64,000 bases of DNA from Pseudomonas izuensis (GCF_009861505.1 NZ_WTFT01000004.1:266822-330821); one strand, 5' to 3'; counted from the first letter of the stretch, positions 47,641 through 55,777 are shown. Program-made: numbers and translations. The notes: a model not told the origin generated them from the letters alone.

Positions 47641-48336
47641 ATGATTATCGACCTCTACGGATTCGGCCCGGCGCTTGCCGCCGGCGCGCTGATGACTGTG
47701 AAACTGGCACTCTCGGCCCTGAGCCTGGGGCTGGTGCTCGGTCTGCTCGGCGCCTTGGCCAAGACCTCCCCGTACAAGCCGCTGCAATGGCTTGGCGGCA
47801 CTTATTCGACCCTGGTTCGCGGTATTCCGGAATTGCTCTGGGTGCTGCTGATCTACTTCGGCACGGTCAACCTGATGCGTGCCCTGGGCGAGTTCTTCGG
47901 CAACCCCGACCTGGAACTCAATGCCTTCGCCGCCGGCGTGATTGCGCTGGGCTTGTGCTTCGGCGCCTACGCCACGGAAGTGTTTCGTGGCGCAATCCTC
48001 GCCATTCCCAAAGGCCATCGTGAGGCCGGCGTGGCCCTGGGCCTGTCGAAATGGCGCATCTTCACCAAGTTGATCATGCCGCAGATGTGGCGCATCGCCC
48101 TGCCCGGCCTGGGCAATCTGTTCATGATCCTGATGAAAGACACCGCGCTGGTATCGGTGATCGGCCTTGAAGAAATCATGCGCCACGCACAAATCGGCGT
48201 GACCGTGTCCAAGCAACCGTTCACCTTCTATATGGTGGCCGCGTTCATGTACCTGGGCCTGACGATTCTCGCCATGACCGGCATGCATCTACTGGAAAAA
48301 CGCGCCGCTCGCGGCTTCGCGAGGAGTGCTCAATGA
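47641..48336 (+). CDS. Amino-acid ABC transporter permease, HisQ type
   Basis: A 231-residue membrane subunit with about five helices. The EAA coupling motif is GHREAGVALGLSKWRIFTKLIMPQ near residue 125. The stop overlaps the second permease (ATGA). The 77-nt gap upstream has only a short GGCGGCGCC-rich hairpin. Confidence 0.93.
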   Translation: MIIDLYGFGPALAAGALMTVKLALSALSLGLVLGLLGALAKTSPYKPLQWLGGTYSTLVRGIPELLWVLLIYFGTVNLMRALGEFFGNPDLELNAFAAGVIALGLCFGAYATEVFRGAILAIPKGHREAGVALGLSKWRIFTKLIMPQMWRIALPGLGNLFMILMKDTALVSVIGLEEIMRHAQIGVTVSKQPFTFYMVAAFMYLGLTILAMTGMHLLEKRAARGFARSAQ

Positions 48337-49022
48337 ACTGGGAAGTCATTATCAAGTGGCTGCCGAAACTGACCCAGGGAGCAACCCTGACCCTGGAACT
48401 GGTGGCCATTGCCGTGATTGCCGGCCTGTTGCTGGCGATCCCCCTGGGTATCGCCCGCTCGTCGCGCCTGTGGTGGGTGCGGGCTTTTCCCTACGGCTAC
48501 ATCTTCTTTTTCCGTGGTACGCCGCTGCTGGTTCAACTGTTCCTCGTCTACTACGGCCTGGCGCAGTTCGACGTCATTCGTAATAGCTCGATGTGGCCGT
48601 ACCTGCGTGATCCGTTCTGGTGCGCCACAGCCACCATGACCCTGCACACCGCGGCCTATATCGCCGAGATCCTGCGTGGCGCCATCCAGGCGATTCCACC
48701 AGGTGAGATCGAGGCGGCACGAGCGCTGGGCATGTCCAAGGCCAAGGCACTGATCTACATCATCCTGCCACGGGCGGCGCGCATCGGCCTGCCGGCCTAC
48801 AGCAACGAAGTGATCCTGATGCTCAAGGCCAGCGCCCTGGCCAGCACCGTGACCCTGCTGGAACTGACCGGCATGGCCCGCACCATCATTGCCCGCACCT
48901 ATCTGCCGGTAGAGATCTTCTTCGCCGCTGGCATGTTCTACCTGCTGATGGCTTATGTGCTGGTCCGTGGCTTCAAGCTGTTGGAGCGCTGGTTGCGCGT
49001 CGATGCCTGCCAAGGGCGTTGA
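48333..49022 (+). CDS. Amino-acid ABC transporter permease, HisM type
   Basis: A 229-residue partner permease with about five helices. N-terminal INWxV-like start (MNWEVIIKWLPKLTQGATLTLEL), FRGTPLLVQLFLVYYGLAQF near residue 62, EAA motif GEIEAARALGMSKAKALIYIILPRA near 130. It overlaps the upstream permease by 4 nt and the downstream methyltransferase start by 20 nt. Confidence 0.93.
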   Translation: MNWEVIIKWLPKLTQGATLTLELVAIAVIAGLLLAIPLGIARSSRLWWVRAFPYGYIFFFRGTPLLVQLFLVYYGLAQFDVIRNSSMWPYLRDPFWCATATMTLHTAAYIAEILRGAIQAIPPGEIEAARALGMSKAKALIYIILPRAARIGLPAYSNEVILMLKASALASTVTLLELTGMARTIIARTYLPVEIFFAAGMFYLLMAYVLVRGFKLLERWLRVDACQGR

Positions 49023-50232
49023 TGCCCGCGTGTTGACGGGCGAGGACCTGCTCGCCCGTTTCACTGCGCTGGATGCTTTTCTGATACAGCATCAGGCGCT
49101 GTGGAAACCACGGCCGTTCACCCATCTGCAACTGCCTTGGGAAACTTCCTACCCCGAGTTGGCTGCCTGGCTACGCAGCAGATCGCTGGAAGACGCGGAA
49201 AAATCGCACAACGAACCCGCTCTCGTGGATGCGCCAGAACCGTTTTCGACCTTGGCGGCGATGTCCCTCGCGCTGAGCGCTGTGCATGAATTGCCCGCCC
49301 ATGCGCTGGAAGCAGCAGGCCATCGACTGAATGTTGATGTGCCGGGTCGCAAGTGGCAGCAGATCGAAGCCTTCGCCAGTCGATTGCAGTTTGCCGATGC
49401 GCCGACGCATTGGCTGGACTGGTGCTCAGGTAAAGGTCACTTGGGGCGAAGGCTGCTGCAAACAGGCCAACAGCTGACTTGCCTGGAATACGATCCGGCG
49501 CTGGTCGCCAGCGGTCACGCCCTCAGCCAGCGCCATCAACTGCGTGCGCTGCATGTCGAGCAGGATGTTCTTGCGGCCAACGCGGCTTCTTTATTGAAAG
49601 CTGAACACACCCCCGTCGCGCTACACGCCTGCGGTGACCTGCATGTGCACTTGATTGAACTCGCCAGTGCGGCTGGCTGCAAGCAACTCGCCATCGCCCC
49701 TTGCTGCTACAACCGGATCAGTCTTCCCCGATACTCGCCCGTTTCCTCGGCTGCACACGCCTCTGACCTACAGCTGTCCCTCGACGATCTCGCGCTACCG
49801 ATGAGCGAAACCGTCACCGCCGGGGCTCGCGTCCGACGCCAGCGTGATAGCTCTATGGCCCGGCGCCTGGCCTTCGACCTGCTGCAACGTCAGTTGCGGG
49901 ACGTTGACGAATACCTGCCGACCCCGTCACTGCCAAGCGCCTGGCTGGACAAACCCTTCGCTGACTATTGCCATCATTTGGCCCAACTCAAGGAGTTATC
50001 CACAGTAGGGTCGCAGGATTGGTCAGCACAGGAAGCCGCTGGTTGGCGACGCTTGGCTGAAGTACGTAATTTGGAGCTGCTACGCGGACTTTTCCGACGC
50101 CCACTGGAGCTTTGGCTGGTGCTCGACCGAGCGCTTTTCCTGCATGAGCAGGGTTATACGGTTCGCCTCGGCACCTTCTGCGAAACCCCGCTCACCCCGC
50201 GCAATTTCCTGATCCTGGCGGAACGCGCTTAA
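49003..50232 (+). CDS. Class I SAM-dependent methyltransferase, Methyltransf_32 type
   Basis: A ~409-residue protein. Central Rossmann methyltransferase: WLDWCSGKGHLGRRLL (AdoMet motif I) near residue 142, CLEYDPALVASG (motif II) near 165, ALHACGDLHVHLIELA near 207, and IAPCCYNRI near 229. The HACGDL..IAPCCY combination is the mark of the Methyltransf_32 family (METTL25/GSTCD relatives), whose targets are mostly unknown. The flanks are helical. ATG 49003 overlaps the permease gene by 20 nt, so it may be coupled to the transporter. A perfect DnaA box (TTATCCACA) lies in the coding region at 49996. Confidence 0.8.
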   Translation: MPAKGVDARVLTGEDLLARFTALDAFLIQHQALWKPRPFTHLQLPWETSYPELAAWLRSRSLEDAEKSHNEPALVDAPEPFSTLAAMSLALSAVHELPAHALEAAGHRLNVDVPGRKWQQIEAFASRLQFADAPTHWLDWCSGKGHLGRRLLQTGQQLTCLEYDPALVASGHALSQRHQLRALHVEQDVLAANAASLLKAEHTPVALHACGDLHVHLIELASAAGCKQLAIAPCCYNRISLPRYSPVSSAAHASDLQLSLDDLALPMSETVTAGARVRRQRDSSMARRLAFDLLQRQLRDVDEYLPTPSLPSAWLDKPFADYCHHLAQLKELSTVGSQDWSAQEAAGWRRLAEVRNLELLRGLFRRPLELWLVLDRALFLHEQGYTVRLGTFCETPLTPRNFLILAERA

Positions 50233-50530
50233 AGCACCCAACCTGTGGATAACTCTGTTGATGAAATATCGTGGATCCAAATATTTACAGCTGTTTCAGG
50301 GGTGAAACGTCACTGTTCAGTTTTCGTACACTTGAATAAAAAACCCGAAAAACAGTGATTTGCGCACAGATGAGAACGGATCCACAGTTTTGCTCTTGAC
50401 TGCATGTACCTGATTTCCCCGTTGTGCATAAGCGTTAAGCCAAAAGAACATAATCGGCGCTGAAAACCTCAACTATCTTTGCCAAGCGTCAGAATTCTCT
50501 GACGCCAGTACAGCAAGGAGCTGGGAAAAC
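50233..50530. promoter_or_regulatory. Hairpin-rich, AT-richer leader before deaminase gene
   Basis: Contents: a perfect DnaA box on the minus strand (TGTGGATAA, 50244-50252); hairpin GTTTCA-GGGG-TGAAAC (50293-50308); hairpin CACTGT..TTTTCG / CGAAAAACAGTG (50311-50326 with 50346-50357, 4-nt bulge); perfect 8-bp hairpin GCGTCAGA-ATTC-TCTGACGC (50486-50505), ending 11 nt before the AGGAG of the next gene. No ORF is evident. The last hairpin could govern translation or end transcription. Confidence 0.6.
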
Positions 50531-51772
50531 ATGAGCACATTGAACAGTGCGCAGGAAGCTGTCGATACCGTCGCCAACCAAGCCATTTACGCTGCACTGC
50601 AGCAAACCTTCGCAGTGGGCGGCGCCATCATCAACAACACAACCGGCGAGGTCATCGCTGCGCTGCACAACAACGTGCTGATGCCATTTCCCGGCAGCGG
50701 CACCACCTACTTCCTGCCCCATGACCCGACCGCCCACGGTGAGCGACAACTGGTGGACTGGTACTACGAAAATGTCGCGCCACTGAACCTGCCACCGCCC
50801 AACCAATTGACCGTCGTGACCACGCTTGACCCTTGCGCCATGTGCGCCGGTTCGCTGCTGACAGCAGGATTCAATGTCGCCGTCAGTGCGATTGATGACT
50901 ACGCGGGCATCAACTACAACAGCCAGTTCACCTTTCCATCACTGCCGCCGCGGATCCGCCAGCAGGCTCAAGCGACCTGGGGTTATTACGCGATTGCTGC
51001 GCCGGTCAGCCGCGCCTATCAAGGCTCGACCAGCCCGGTGTTCGGCGGCCAGACGATTGATTCAGCGGCGTACTTCCTCTGCAGCTCGATCTTCTCCGCC
51101 AGCGTCAACACGGTGCGCGAGGCCAGTAACAACAGCGGCCTGCCTCCGGATCAACTGCAAAACCCGGCCACCCTGCCAGCCAACAGCAAAGTGCGTCAGG
51201 CACTGACGGCGCTCAGCCCGTTCGCGTTGACCGTGAAATCAACCAACCCGCGTGATCCCGGCGCTGAACTCGCCCCGCCATTGCTCAAGACCGCGCAGCA
51301 AAGCGCGGTATTCAACTCGGTAGCGCTGATCGATCCGTTCGGCAACCTGCTGGTGTGCCTGGGAGGCGTGGAGAATCAGTCGCCGATTCGTACAGCATTC
51401 ATGGAAACCACCCGCAACTATGCGGTCATGCGCTGGACCCTGATGAACGACCCAGACCCGGCGGTTCGCGCACAGGCCGAGCAATACCTGACGCATCCGA
51501 AGTACGGCACCTTCGTCTTCCTCTATGCCCCCGACCCCACCACGCCACAAGCCGTGATGACGTTTGGCGCCTACGGTTCGACCATGGAAGGCACCGTGCC
51601 CCAGAGCTACCCGTCCAACCTGCAATACGTGCTGCTGCCGGGCAATACCACCGCGCAAGCATTGTCGACACTGGCCCAGAACCTGCCGCCGTTCTACACC
51701 CAAAGCGTGCAAGTCGCGCCTGCGCAGGTGCTGAGCCAGGACCTGATCAACGCCGTCAAAAGCGGCGTATAA
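50531..51772 (+). CDS. Stand-alone deaminase-fold protein
   Basis: A 413-residue protein, no signal peptide. The N-terminal ~160 residues contain a zinc deaminase site: TAHGERQLVDWY (His ligand plus catalytic Glu in HGE) near residue 68, and TLDPCAMCAGSLL (PCxxC) near 100, as in cytidine/guanine/tRNA-adenosine deaminases. The C-terminal ~240 residues have no recognised domain, though LAPPLLKTAQQSAVFNSVALIDPFGNLLVCLGG looks like a second, degenerate alpha/beta lobe. AGGAG is well placed before ATG 50531. There is no adjacent nucleotide-salvage gene or secretion marker. Substrate unknown; base, nucleoside or a secondary metabolite are all possible. Confidence 0.75.
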   Translation: MSTLNSAQEAVDTVANQAIYAALQQTFAVGGAIINNTTGEVIAALHNNVLMPFPGSGTTYFLPHDPTAHGERQLVDWYYENVAPLNLPPPNQLTVVTTLDPCAMCAGSLLTAGFNVAVSAIDDYAGINYNSQFTFPSLPPRIRQQAQATWGYYAIAAPVSRAYQGSTSPVFGGQTIDSAAYFLCSSIFSASVNTVREASNNSGLPPDQLQNPATLPANSKVRQALTALSPFALTVKSTNPRDPGAELAPPLLKTAQQSAVFNSVALIDPFGNLLVCLGGVENQSPIRTAFMETTRNYAVMRWTLMNDPDPAVRAQAEQYLTHPKYGTFVFLYAPDPTTPQAVMTFGAYGSTMEGTVPQSYPSNLQYVLLPGNTTAQALSTLAQNLPPFYTQSVQVAPAQVLSQDLINAVKSGV

Positions 51773-51860
51773 CCCTGTAAATAACTCGCACCGGCCAGTC
51801 CCGTACAAGACGTCGCGGGACTGGCCGTTCACCCGCGCAAAAATAGTCAGAATTCAGGGG

Positions 51861-51888
51861 TTTACAGAACCTGCCCAATCGCTATAAT
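51861..51888 (+). promoter_or_regulatory. sigma70 promoter of tRNA-Thr
   Basis: TTTACA (51861-51866) and a perfect TATAAT (51883-51888), 16-nt spacer, followed by a GC-rich discriminator. The tRNA starts 15 nt later. Confidence 0.8.
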
Positions 51889-51902
51889 CGTCGCCCTGAC
51901 AC

Positions 51903-51978
<76 letters not shown>

Positions 51979-51985
51979 TACAAAA

Positions 51986-52021
51986 CAAAGCCCTCGTAGC
52001 AATACGAGGGCTTTGTTGTTT
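51986..52021. terminator. tRNA-Thr terminator
   Basis: Perfect 12-bp stem AAAGCCCTCGTA/TACGAGGGCTTT with GCAA loop, then TTGTTGTTT. It can also end the convergent SDR gene. Confidence 0.93.
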
Positions 52022-52043
52022 CTGCCGTTTGAAAACCCGGATC

Positions 52044-52754
52044 TTAGTGACCCGCGCTCTGACCACCATCGACGTGCAGGATTTCGCCAGTGACAAAGTT
52101 GGCGCCGTCCAGGTACACGACTGCGTTGGCAATGTCTTCGATCTCACCCATATGCCCGACCGGGTGCAGGGCGCCCAGCGCGGCGTGGGTTTCTTCGCTG
52201 TGCATCGGGGTTTTGATGATGCCAGGCGAAACCGCGTTGACCCGAATGCCGCGCTTGGCGTATTCGATCGCCAGGGATTTGGTCGCCGCGTTCAGGCCAC
52301 CCTTGGTCAGCGAAGCCAGTACCGATGGCACGCCGTCGATAGCGTGATCGATCAGGCTGGTGGTGATGTTGACGATGTGGCCGCTGCCATTTTTTTCCAT
52401 TTCGGCGATGGCCAACTGAGTAATGTAGAAGAAGCCATTGAGGTTCACCGACAACACATTGGCATAGTCTTCAGCGGTGTACTGGGTGAATGGCTTGGCA
52501 ATGAAGATCCCGGCGTTGTTGACCAAGGTGTCGATACGGCCGAAACGGGCGATCGCTTCACGAATCACGCGCTGGGCGGTTGCCGGTTCGCCGATGTCGC
52601 CGGCCACGGTGAGGATGTCCGGGTCGGTGGATGGTTTGATCGAACGCGAGGTTGCGACGATCTGGTAGCCGAGTTCACGGAAGGCCTTGACCATGCCGTC
52701 GCCGAGACCTTGGGATGCGCCAGTGATGACGATGACTTTTTTCGAGTTGCTCAT
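52044..52754 (-). CDS. SDR family oxidoreductase
   Basis: A 236-residue short-chain dehydrogenase. NAD(P)-binding VITGASQGLGDG near residue 10, NNAGIF near 84, a catalytic serine in NITTSLIDHA near 132; the usual YxxxK position reads VPSVLASLTKGG, so the catalytic tyrosine appears replaced, although the lysine is kept. This may make it a non-canonical SDR. The C-terminus has GEILHVDGGQSAGH. ATG 52754 has GAGG 9 nt upstream. Last gene of a three-gene set with the DsbA-like and tautomerase genes. Confidence 0.82.
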   Translation of the reverse strand: MSNSKKVIVITGASQGLGDGMVKAFRELGYQIVATSRSIKPSTDPDILTVAGDIGEPATAQRVIREAIARFGRIDTLVNNAGIFIAKPFTQYTAEDYANVLSVNLNGFFYITQLAIAEMEKNGSGHIVNITTSLIDHAIDGVPSVLASLTKGGLNAATKSLAIEYAKRGIRVNAVSPGIIKTPMHSEETHAALGALHPVGHMGEIEDIANAVVYLDGANFVTGEILHVDGGQSAGH

Positions 52755-52796
52755 GATGAATACCTCTGACAATAGTGGGATTTGAAATTCGATGAA

Positions 52797-53453
52797 TCAG
52801 GCGTCGGCGGAGGCCGTCGCCATTTGTCTCAACATTTGTTCGTAGTACTCGACCGACTGCGAACCGGACACCAAGTGACGGCCGTTCAACACCATGGCCG
52901 GGACCGAATTGATGCCGCGCTGGCGGTAAAACTCCTCAAGCTCACGCACCTCGTCGGCAAACGCACCGGACTCCAACACGTTGCGTGCCTGAGCCTCATC
53001 CAACCCGGCTTCACCCGCCAACCGCACCAGCGTCTGCTGATCACTCGGGTTCTGGCCTTCGCTGAAGTAAGCGCGAAGCAGGATTTTCTTCAGTGCCACC
53101 TGACGCCCTTCCTCCAGCGCCCAGAGCAACAACCGGTGAGCGTCAAAGGTGTTGTAGAAGTGGCTGCGCTTCTCCAGGTCGAACTTGAAGCCGATGGCTG
53201 CCCCCCGTTCGATCTGCATCTTTTTGCCGGAAGCGATGTCTTCGGCCGTGCGCCCGTATTTGCGCATCAAGTGCTCGACGGCTTTCTCGCCTTCGGGCGG
53301 CATGTTCGGGTTCAGTTCGAAAGGCTTGTAGGTCAGCTCGACCGACACTTCGCCTGCTACGTTCTCGATCGCCTGCTCCAGCGCGGTCGCGCCCAGTGCA
53401 CACCAGGGGCACACCACATCGGAGACAAAATCGATGGTCACCGACGCCGTCAT
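52797..53453 (-). CDS. DsbA family oxidoreductase, FrnE-like
   Basis: A 218-residue cytosolic thioredoxin-fold protein of the FrnE/DsbA family. Redox motif VCPWCALG (Cys15/Cys18), the helical insertion (~60-150), and the cis-Pro loop region SVPAMVLNGRHLVSG near 185. It has no signal peptide, unlike true DsbA. FrnE-like proteins are disulfide isomerases linked to oxidative stress. Its start overlaps the tautomerase stop (ATGA). Confidence 0.9.
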   Translation of the reverse strand: MTASVTIDFVSDVVCPWCALGATALEQAIENVAGEVSVELTYKPFELNPNMPPEGEKAVEHLMRKYGRTAEDIASGKKMQIERGAAIGFKFDLEKRSHFYNTFDAHRLLLWALEEGRQVALKKILLRAYFSEGQNPSDQQTLVRLAGEAGLDEAQARNVLESGAFADEVRELEEFYRQRGINSVPAMVLNGRHLVSGSQSVEYYEQMLRQMATASADA

Positions 53454-53668
53454 GACTGCCCCTCTTCCGCCAGTTGTTTGCGGTACTGGGTGGTGGTGAT
53501 CCCGGCATAGCCCCAGTTATCGGTGTCGACTTCCTCGATCACGATGTGGGTCAGGTCAGGGCGTTTGTTGAGGACGCGTTCCAGTGTTTCAGTGATTTCG
53601 GCGATCACCTGAGCTTTCTGCTCAGTGGTAACCCCGTCGCGGGTGATGCGGACACTTACGAAAGGCAT
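53450..53668 (-). CDS. 4-oxalocrotonate tautomerase family protein
   Basis: A 72-residue protein of the tautomerase superfamily, about one canonical 4-OT subunit plus a short tail. Pro2 (Pro1 after Met removal) is the catalytic base; MPFVSVRITRDG and THIVIEEVDTDNWG fit the family. Substrate unknown. First gene of the tautomerase-DsbA-SDR unit. Confidence 0.85.
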   Translation of the reverse strand: MPFVSVRITRDGVTTEQKAQVIAEITETLERVLNKRPDLTHIVIEEVDTDNWGYAGITTTQYRKQLAEEGQS

Positions 53669-53888
53669 TGAGGAATCTCCAGTGACCTTCCCGTCGGGAT
53701 GATGGGAGAGGCGTTGGAGCTCAATGTAGGGTGTTCGCTGGAGGGGATAAAGGTGGGGACGGGAACATCATTAGTTACGTGGTGTAATTGGTGTCACGAG
53801 GGTAAGCAAAAAAACGGTTGCATCAATCGATCAATCAGCTAACCTAAATTTATCTTAAATTTTATATAAAGTTCCAAGAGGAATGCCC

Positions 53889-54212
53889 ATGGCAATTCAA
53901 TTCTTCGATAGCCCATTCCATGTCACGCATGACGACGAAGTCGCCAGCAAAATGGCTTTGAAAATGGAGTTGTCGATATTCATCACCCATTGCATCAAAA
54001 AGCTGGGTCTCAAACAAAGCGAAGCCGCGACTGTGTTGAACGTGACTCAATCACGTGTTTCTGAGCTCACCACCGGCAAGATCGAAAAATTTACGATCGA
54101 TGCGATGATGGACATGTTGGATAGACTCGGCTTTCGCACCACGTTTACTTTATCGCCCAACGATACCGGGGCCTTGCCTCAGATAGTCATTTCACAGGTT
54201 CGTGCTGGCTAG
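53889..54212 (+). CDS. XRE/HTH_37-type antitoxin-like regulator
   Basis: A 107-residue protein from ATG 53889, which has AGAGGA 7 nt upstream; the ATG at 53883 is too close to it. A helical N-terminus, then the helix-turn-helix KQSEAATVLNVTQSRVSELTTGK (residues ~45-67) and FTIDAMMDMLDRLGFRT, the pattern of HTH_37 antitoxins that pair with Gp49/HigB-like toxins. Coding sequence and upstream region (TAAATTTATC, TTAAATTTTA repeats at 53844-53865) are clearly AT-richer than the backbone, pointing to transfer. The stop TAG is shared, in opposite sense, with the toxin-like gene that faces it. Confidence 0.82.
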   Translation: MAIQFFDSPFHVTHDDEVASKMALKMELSIFITHCIKKLGLKQSEAATVLNVTQSRVSELTTGKIEKFTIDAMMDMLDRLGFRTTFTLSPNDTGALPQIVISQVRAG

Positions 54213-54598
54213 GCGTTGAACCCCAGTTTGCGAAGCTCCGACTTGAGCTCCTTCAATCGGTTTTGCGCAACAGCCATAGCGTGACGATCCGTCCCGTTCG
54301 TTGTTTTAACGAACGAATGAAGGACAAAAATGGTGTCCGCATACTTCGCAATGTAGATGCATCGGTAGGCAGGACTACCGTTGATAATCAACTCAATTGC
54401 GCCAGCCCCAATTGAACTCAGCTGCTTTATTGCCAGCTCTGGGTCCGCGCTGTATTGCACCCGCATCAGGTCTTTCCCAAACTCATCCTGTACCCATTCA
54501 GGTAGTTCCTTGTACTCACGAGTTGCCGCTTCATTTACAAAAGCAAATCTCTTCAAAAGATGAATTCCTACCTGAAACAAGGCGATGCTCTTCAACAC
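54209..54598 (-). CDS. Gp49/HigB-like toxin
   Basis: A 129-residue protein of the phage-derived Gp49-like (RelE superfamily) family: YKELPEWVQDEFGKDLMRVQ, AIKQLSSIGAGAIELIING, YRCIYIAKYADTIFVLHSFVK, DRHAMAVAQNRLKELK. Members are mRNA-cleaving toxins with an HTH_37 antitoxin. The GTG start at 54598 is uncertain and the N-terminal ~25 residues look atypical; a later start is possible. Normally toxin and antitoxin are co-directional; here they converge and share CTAG (54209-54212) at their stop codons, so they cannot share one promoter. Confidence 0.8.
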   Translation of the reverse strand: MLKSIALFQVGIHLLKRFAFVNEAATREYKELPEWVQDEFGKDLMRVQYSADPELAIKQLSSIGAGAIELIINGSPAYRCIYIAKYADTIFVLHSFVKTTNGTDRHAMAVAQNRLKELKSELRKLGFNA

Positions 54599-54690
54599 CC
54601 CAGTAGACGATTGATTGGGCGTTGTTTAGAAGTCACCGCTGGCTTTTTCCGCGGTAGGACGCAGATTTTTTTGATGTAGTCCGTTTTGTT

Positions 54691-54764
54691 ACGTGTCGAA
54701 ATTTTCCACTTTTTGCGACACGTATTGAGGACGTGTCGCTGCGGGCGACATGTTGGCGACACGT
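54691..54764. repeat. Cluster of five CGACACGT half-sites
   Basis: ACGTGTCGA at 54691, GCGACACGT at 54715, ACGTGTCGC at 54731, GCGACATGT at 54745, GCGACACGT at 54756. The second and third form a perfect 9-bp inverted repeat with a 7-nt spacer. Orientation order -,+,-,+,+. It lies between the toxin-like gene and a bidirectional terminator in a 344-nt gap without genes; nature unknown, possibly operator or recombination sites. Confidence 0.7.
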
Positions 54765-54809
54765 GTTACCAAAATCGAGTTTCGGTGACAGGAGAATATC
54801 AACAGCACG

Positions 54810-54841
54810 AAAAAGCCCCGAAACATTCGGGGCTTTTGTTG
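54810..54841. terminator. Bidirectional terminator
   Basis: Stem AAAAGCCCCGAA/TTCGGGGCTTTT with loop ACA-like, flanked by A and T tracts. Confidence 0.9.
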
Positions 54842-54868
54842 TTTGGGCTCAAGCATGTAAACGCTTTT

Positions 54869-54936
54869 CGTAGGAGCCCGGCTTGCCGGCGATAGCGTTC
54901 TTGAAGGCGCTATCGCCGGCAAGCCGGGCTCCTACA
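54869..54936. repeat. REP pair (TAGGAGCCCGGCTTGCCGGC type)
   Basis: Inverted copies at 54869-54897 and 54908-54936 with a ~10-nt spacer. Both arms carry the CCGGCTTGCCGG core, another distinct variant. It lies just after the deoR stop. Confidence 0.92.
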
Positions 54937-54942
54937 GTTCGA

Positions 54943-55722
54943 TTAGTCGCTACCGACGATCACGGTTTCCACCGTGATTTGCGCAATGGCACGAAACGGC
55001 GCAAGCGCAGCTTCATCAGCAGTGGCACCGGTGATCAACCGCCACTCCCGCTCAATCGGTGTCCAGTGTTGCTGGCGAGCGCGCCCCAGTTTGTCGGTGT
55101 CTGCGAGAACGATGATCTGCGCAGCCCGCTTGATGATGCATTCCTTGAGATAAGCCTGCTGCGCACTCGCCTCGCACAAGCCGAACTCCGCAACAACACC
55201 GTCCGCACCGAGGAAGGCTTTGTCGACGCTCAAACGGCTCAGCGTCAATTCCGCCAATGGCCCTAACGTGCTCATGCTCGAACCGCGCAGATCGCCGCCG
55301 ATCAAGGTCAGGCGCACACCGGGTGCGTTGGCCAGGGTCATCACGGCGAGCAGGTTGTTGGTGACCACGTGCACGTCCTGGCGCGAGCACAGGTGATGAG
55401 CCAGCGCCGCGCAGGTGGTGCCGCCGTCGAGCAGGACGGTGTCGCCGTCCTGAACATGGGCTGCCGCTGCAAGGGCGATGGCATCTTTCTGTTCCCACTG
55501 GCTGGTCTTGCGTTCTTCCAGCGACGCTTCCGGCTCATGCACGCCCACCACGGCAGTGGCACCGCCATAAGTGCGCACCAGATGCCGCTGCTTGGCGAGC
55601 ATGGTCAGGTCGCGCCGCACGGTCGCTTCCGAAACCCCGAGCGCCGCGCTCAATTGCTCGACGTTGGCATCGCCGATGCGCACGAGTTCGAGGATGGCGC
55701 GGTGGCGTTCGGACACTTTCAT
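54943..55722 (-). CDS. DeoR/GlpR-family transcriptional repressor
   Basis: A 259-residue repressor from ATG 55722 (MKVSERHRAILELVRIGD). N-terminal DeoR HTH: NVEQLSAALGVSEATVRRDLTML (residues ~19-41), then the linker RTYGGA; C-terminal sugar-phosphate-binding domain with LLDGGTTCAALAHHL and FLGADGV. It should sense a phosphorylated intermediate of the pathway encoded just upstream. Last gene of the minus-strand cluster, 55 nt after pdxA2. The long dyad at 59125 is a likely binding site. Confidence 0.93.
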   Translation of the reverse strand: MKVSERHRAILELVRIGDANVEQLSAALGVSEATVRRDLTMLAKQRHLVRTYGGATAVVGVHEPEASLEERKTSQWEQKDAIALAAAAHVQDGDTVLLDGGTTCAALAHHLCSRQDVHVVTNNLLAVMTLANAPGVRLTLIGGDLRGSSMSTLGPLAELTLSRLSVDKAFLGADGVVAEFGLCEASAQQAYLKECIIKRAAQIIVLADTDKLGRARQQHWTPIEREWRLITGATADEAALAPFRAIAQITVETVIVGSD

Positions 55723-55777
55723 GGCGGGTCTCGTTGTTTGGACGGTGGTCGATCTTACACGACAGCGCCGCTGCACC

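Noticed and set aside
49996..50252. DnaA boxes as a replication origin
   Set aside because: Only two boxes, no AT-rich unwinding repeats, and no dnaA/dnaN/rpmH neighbours.
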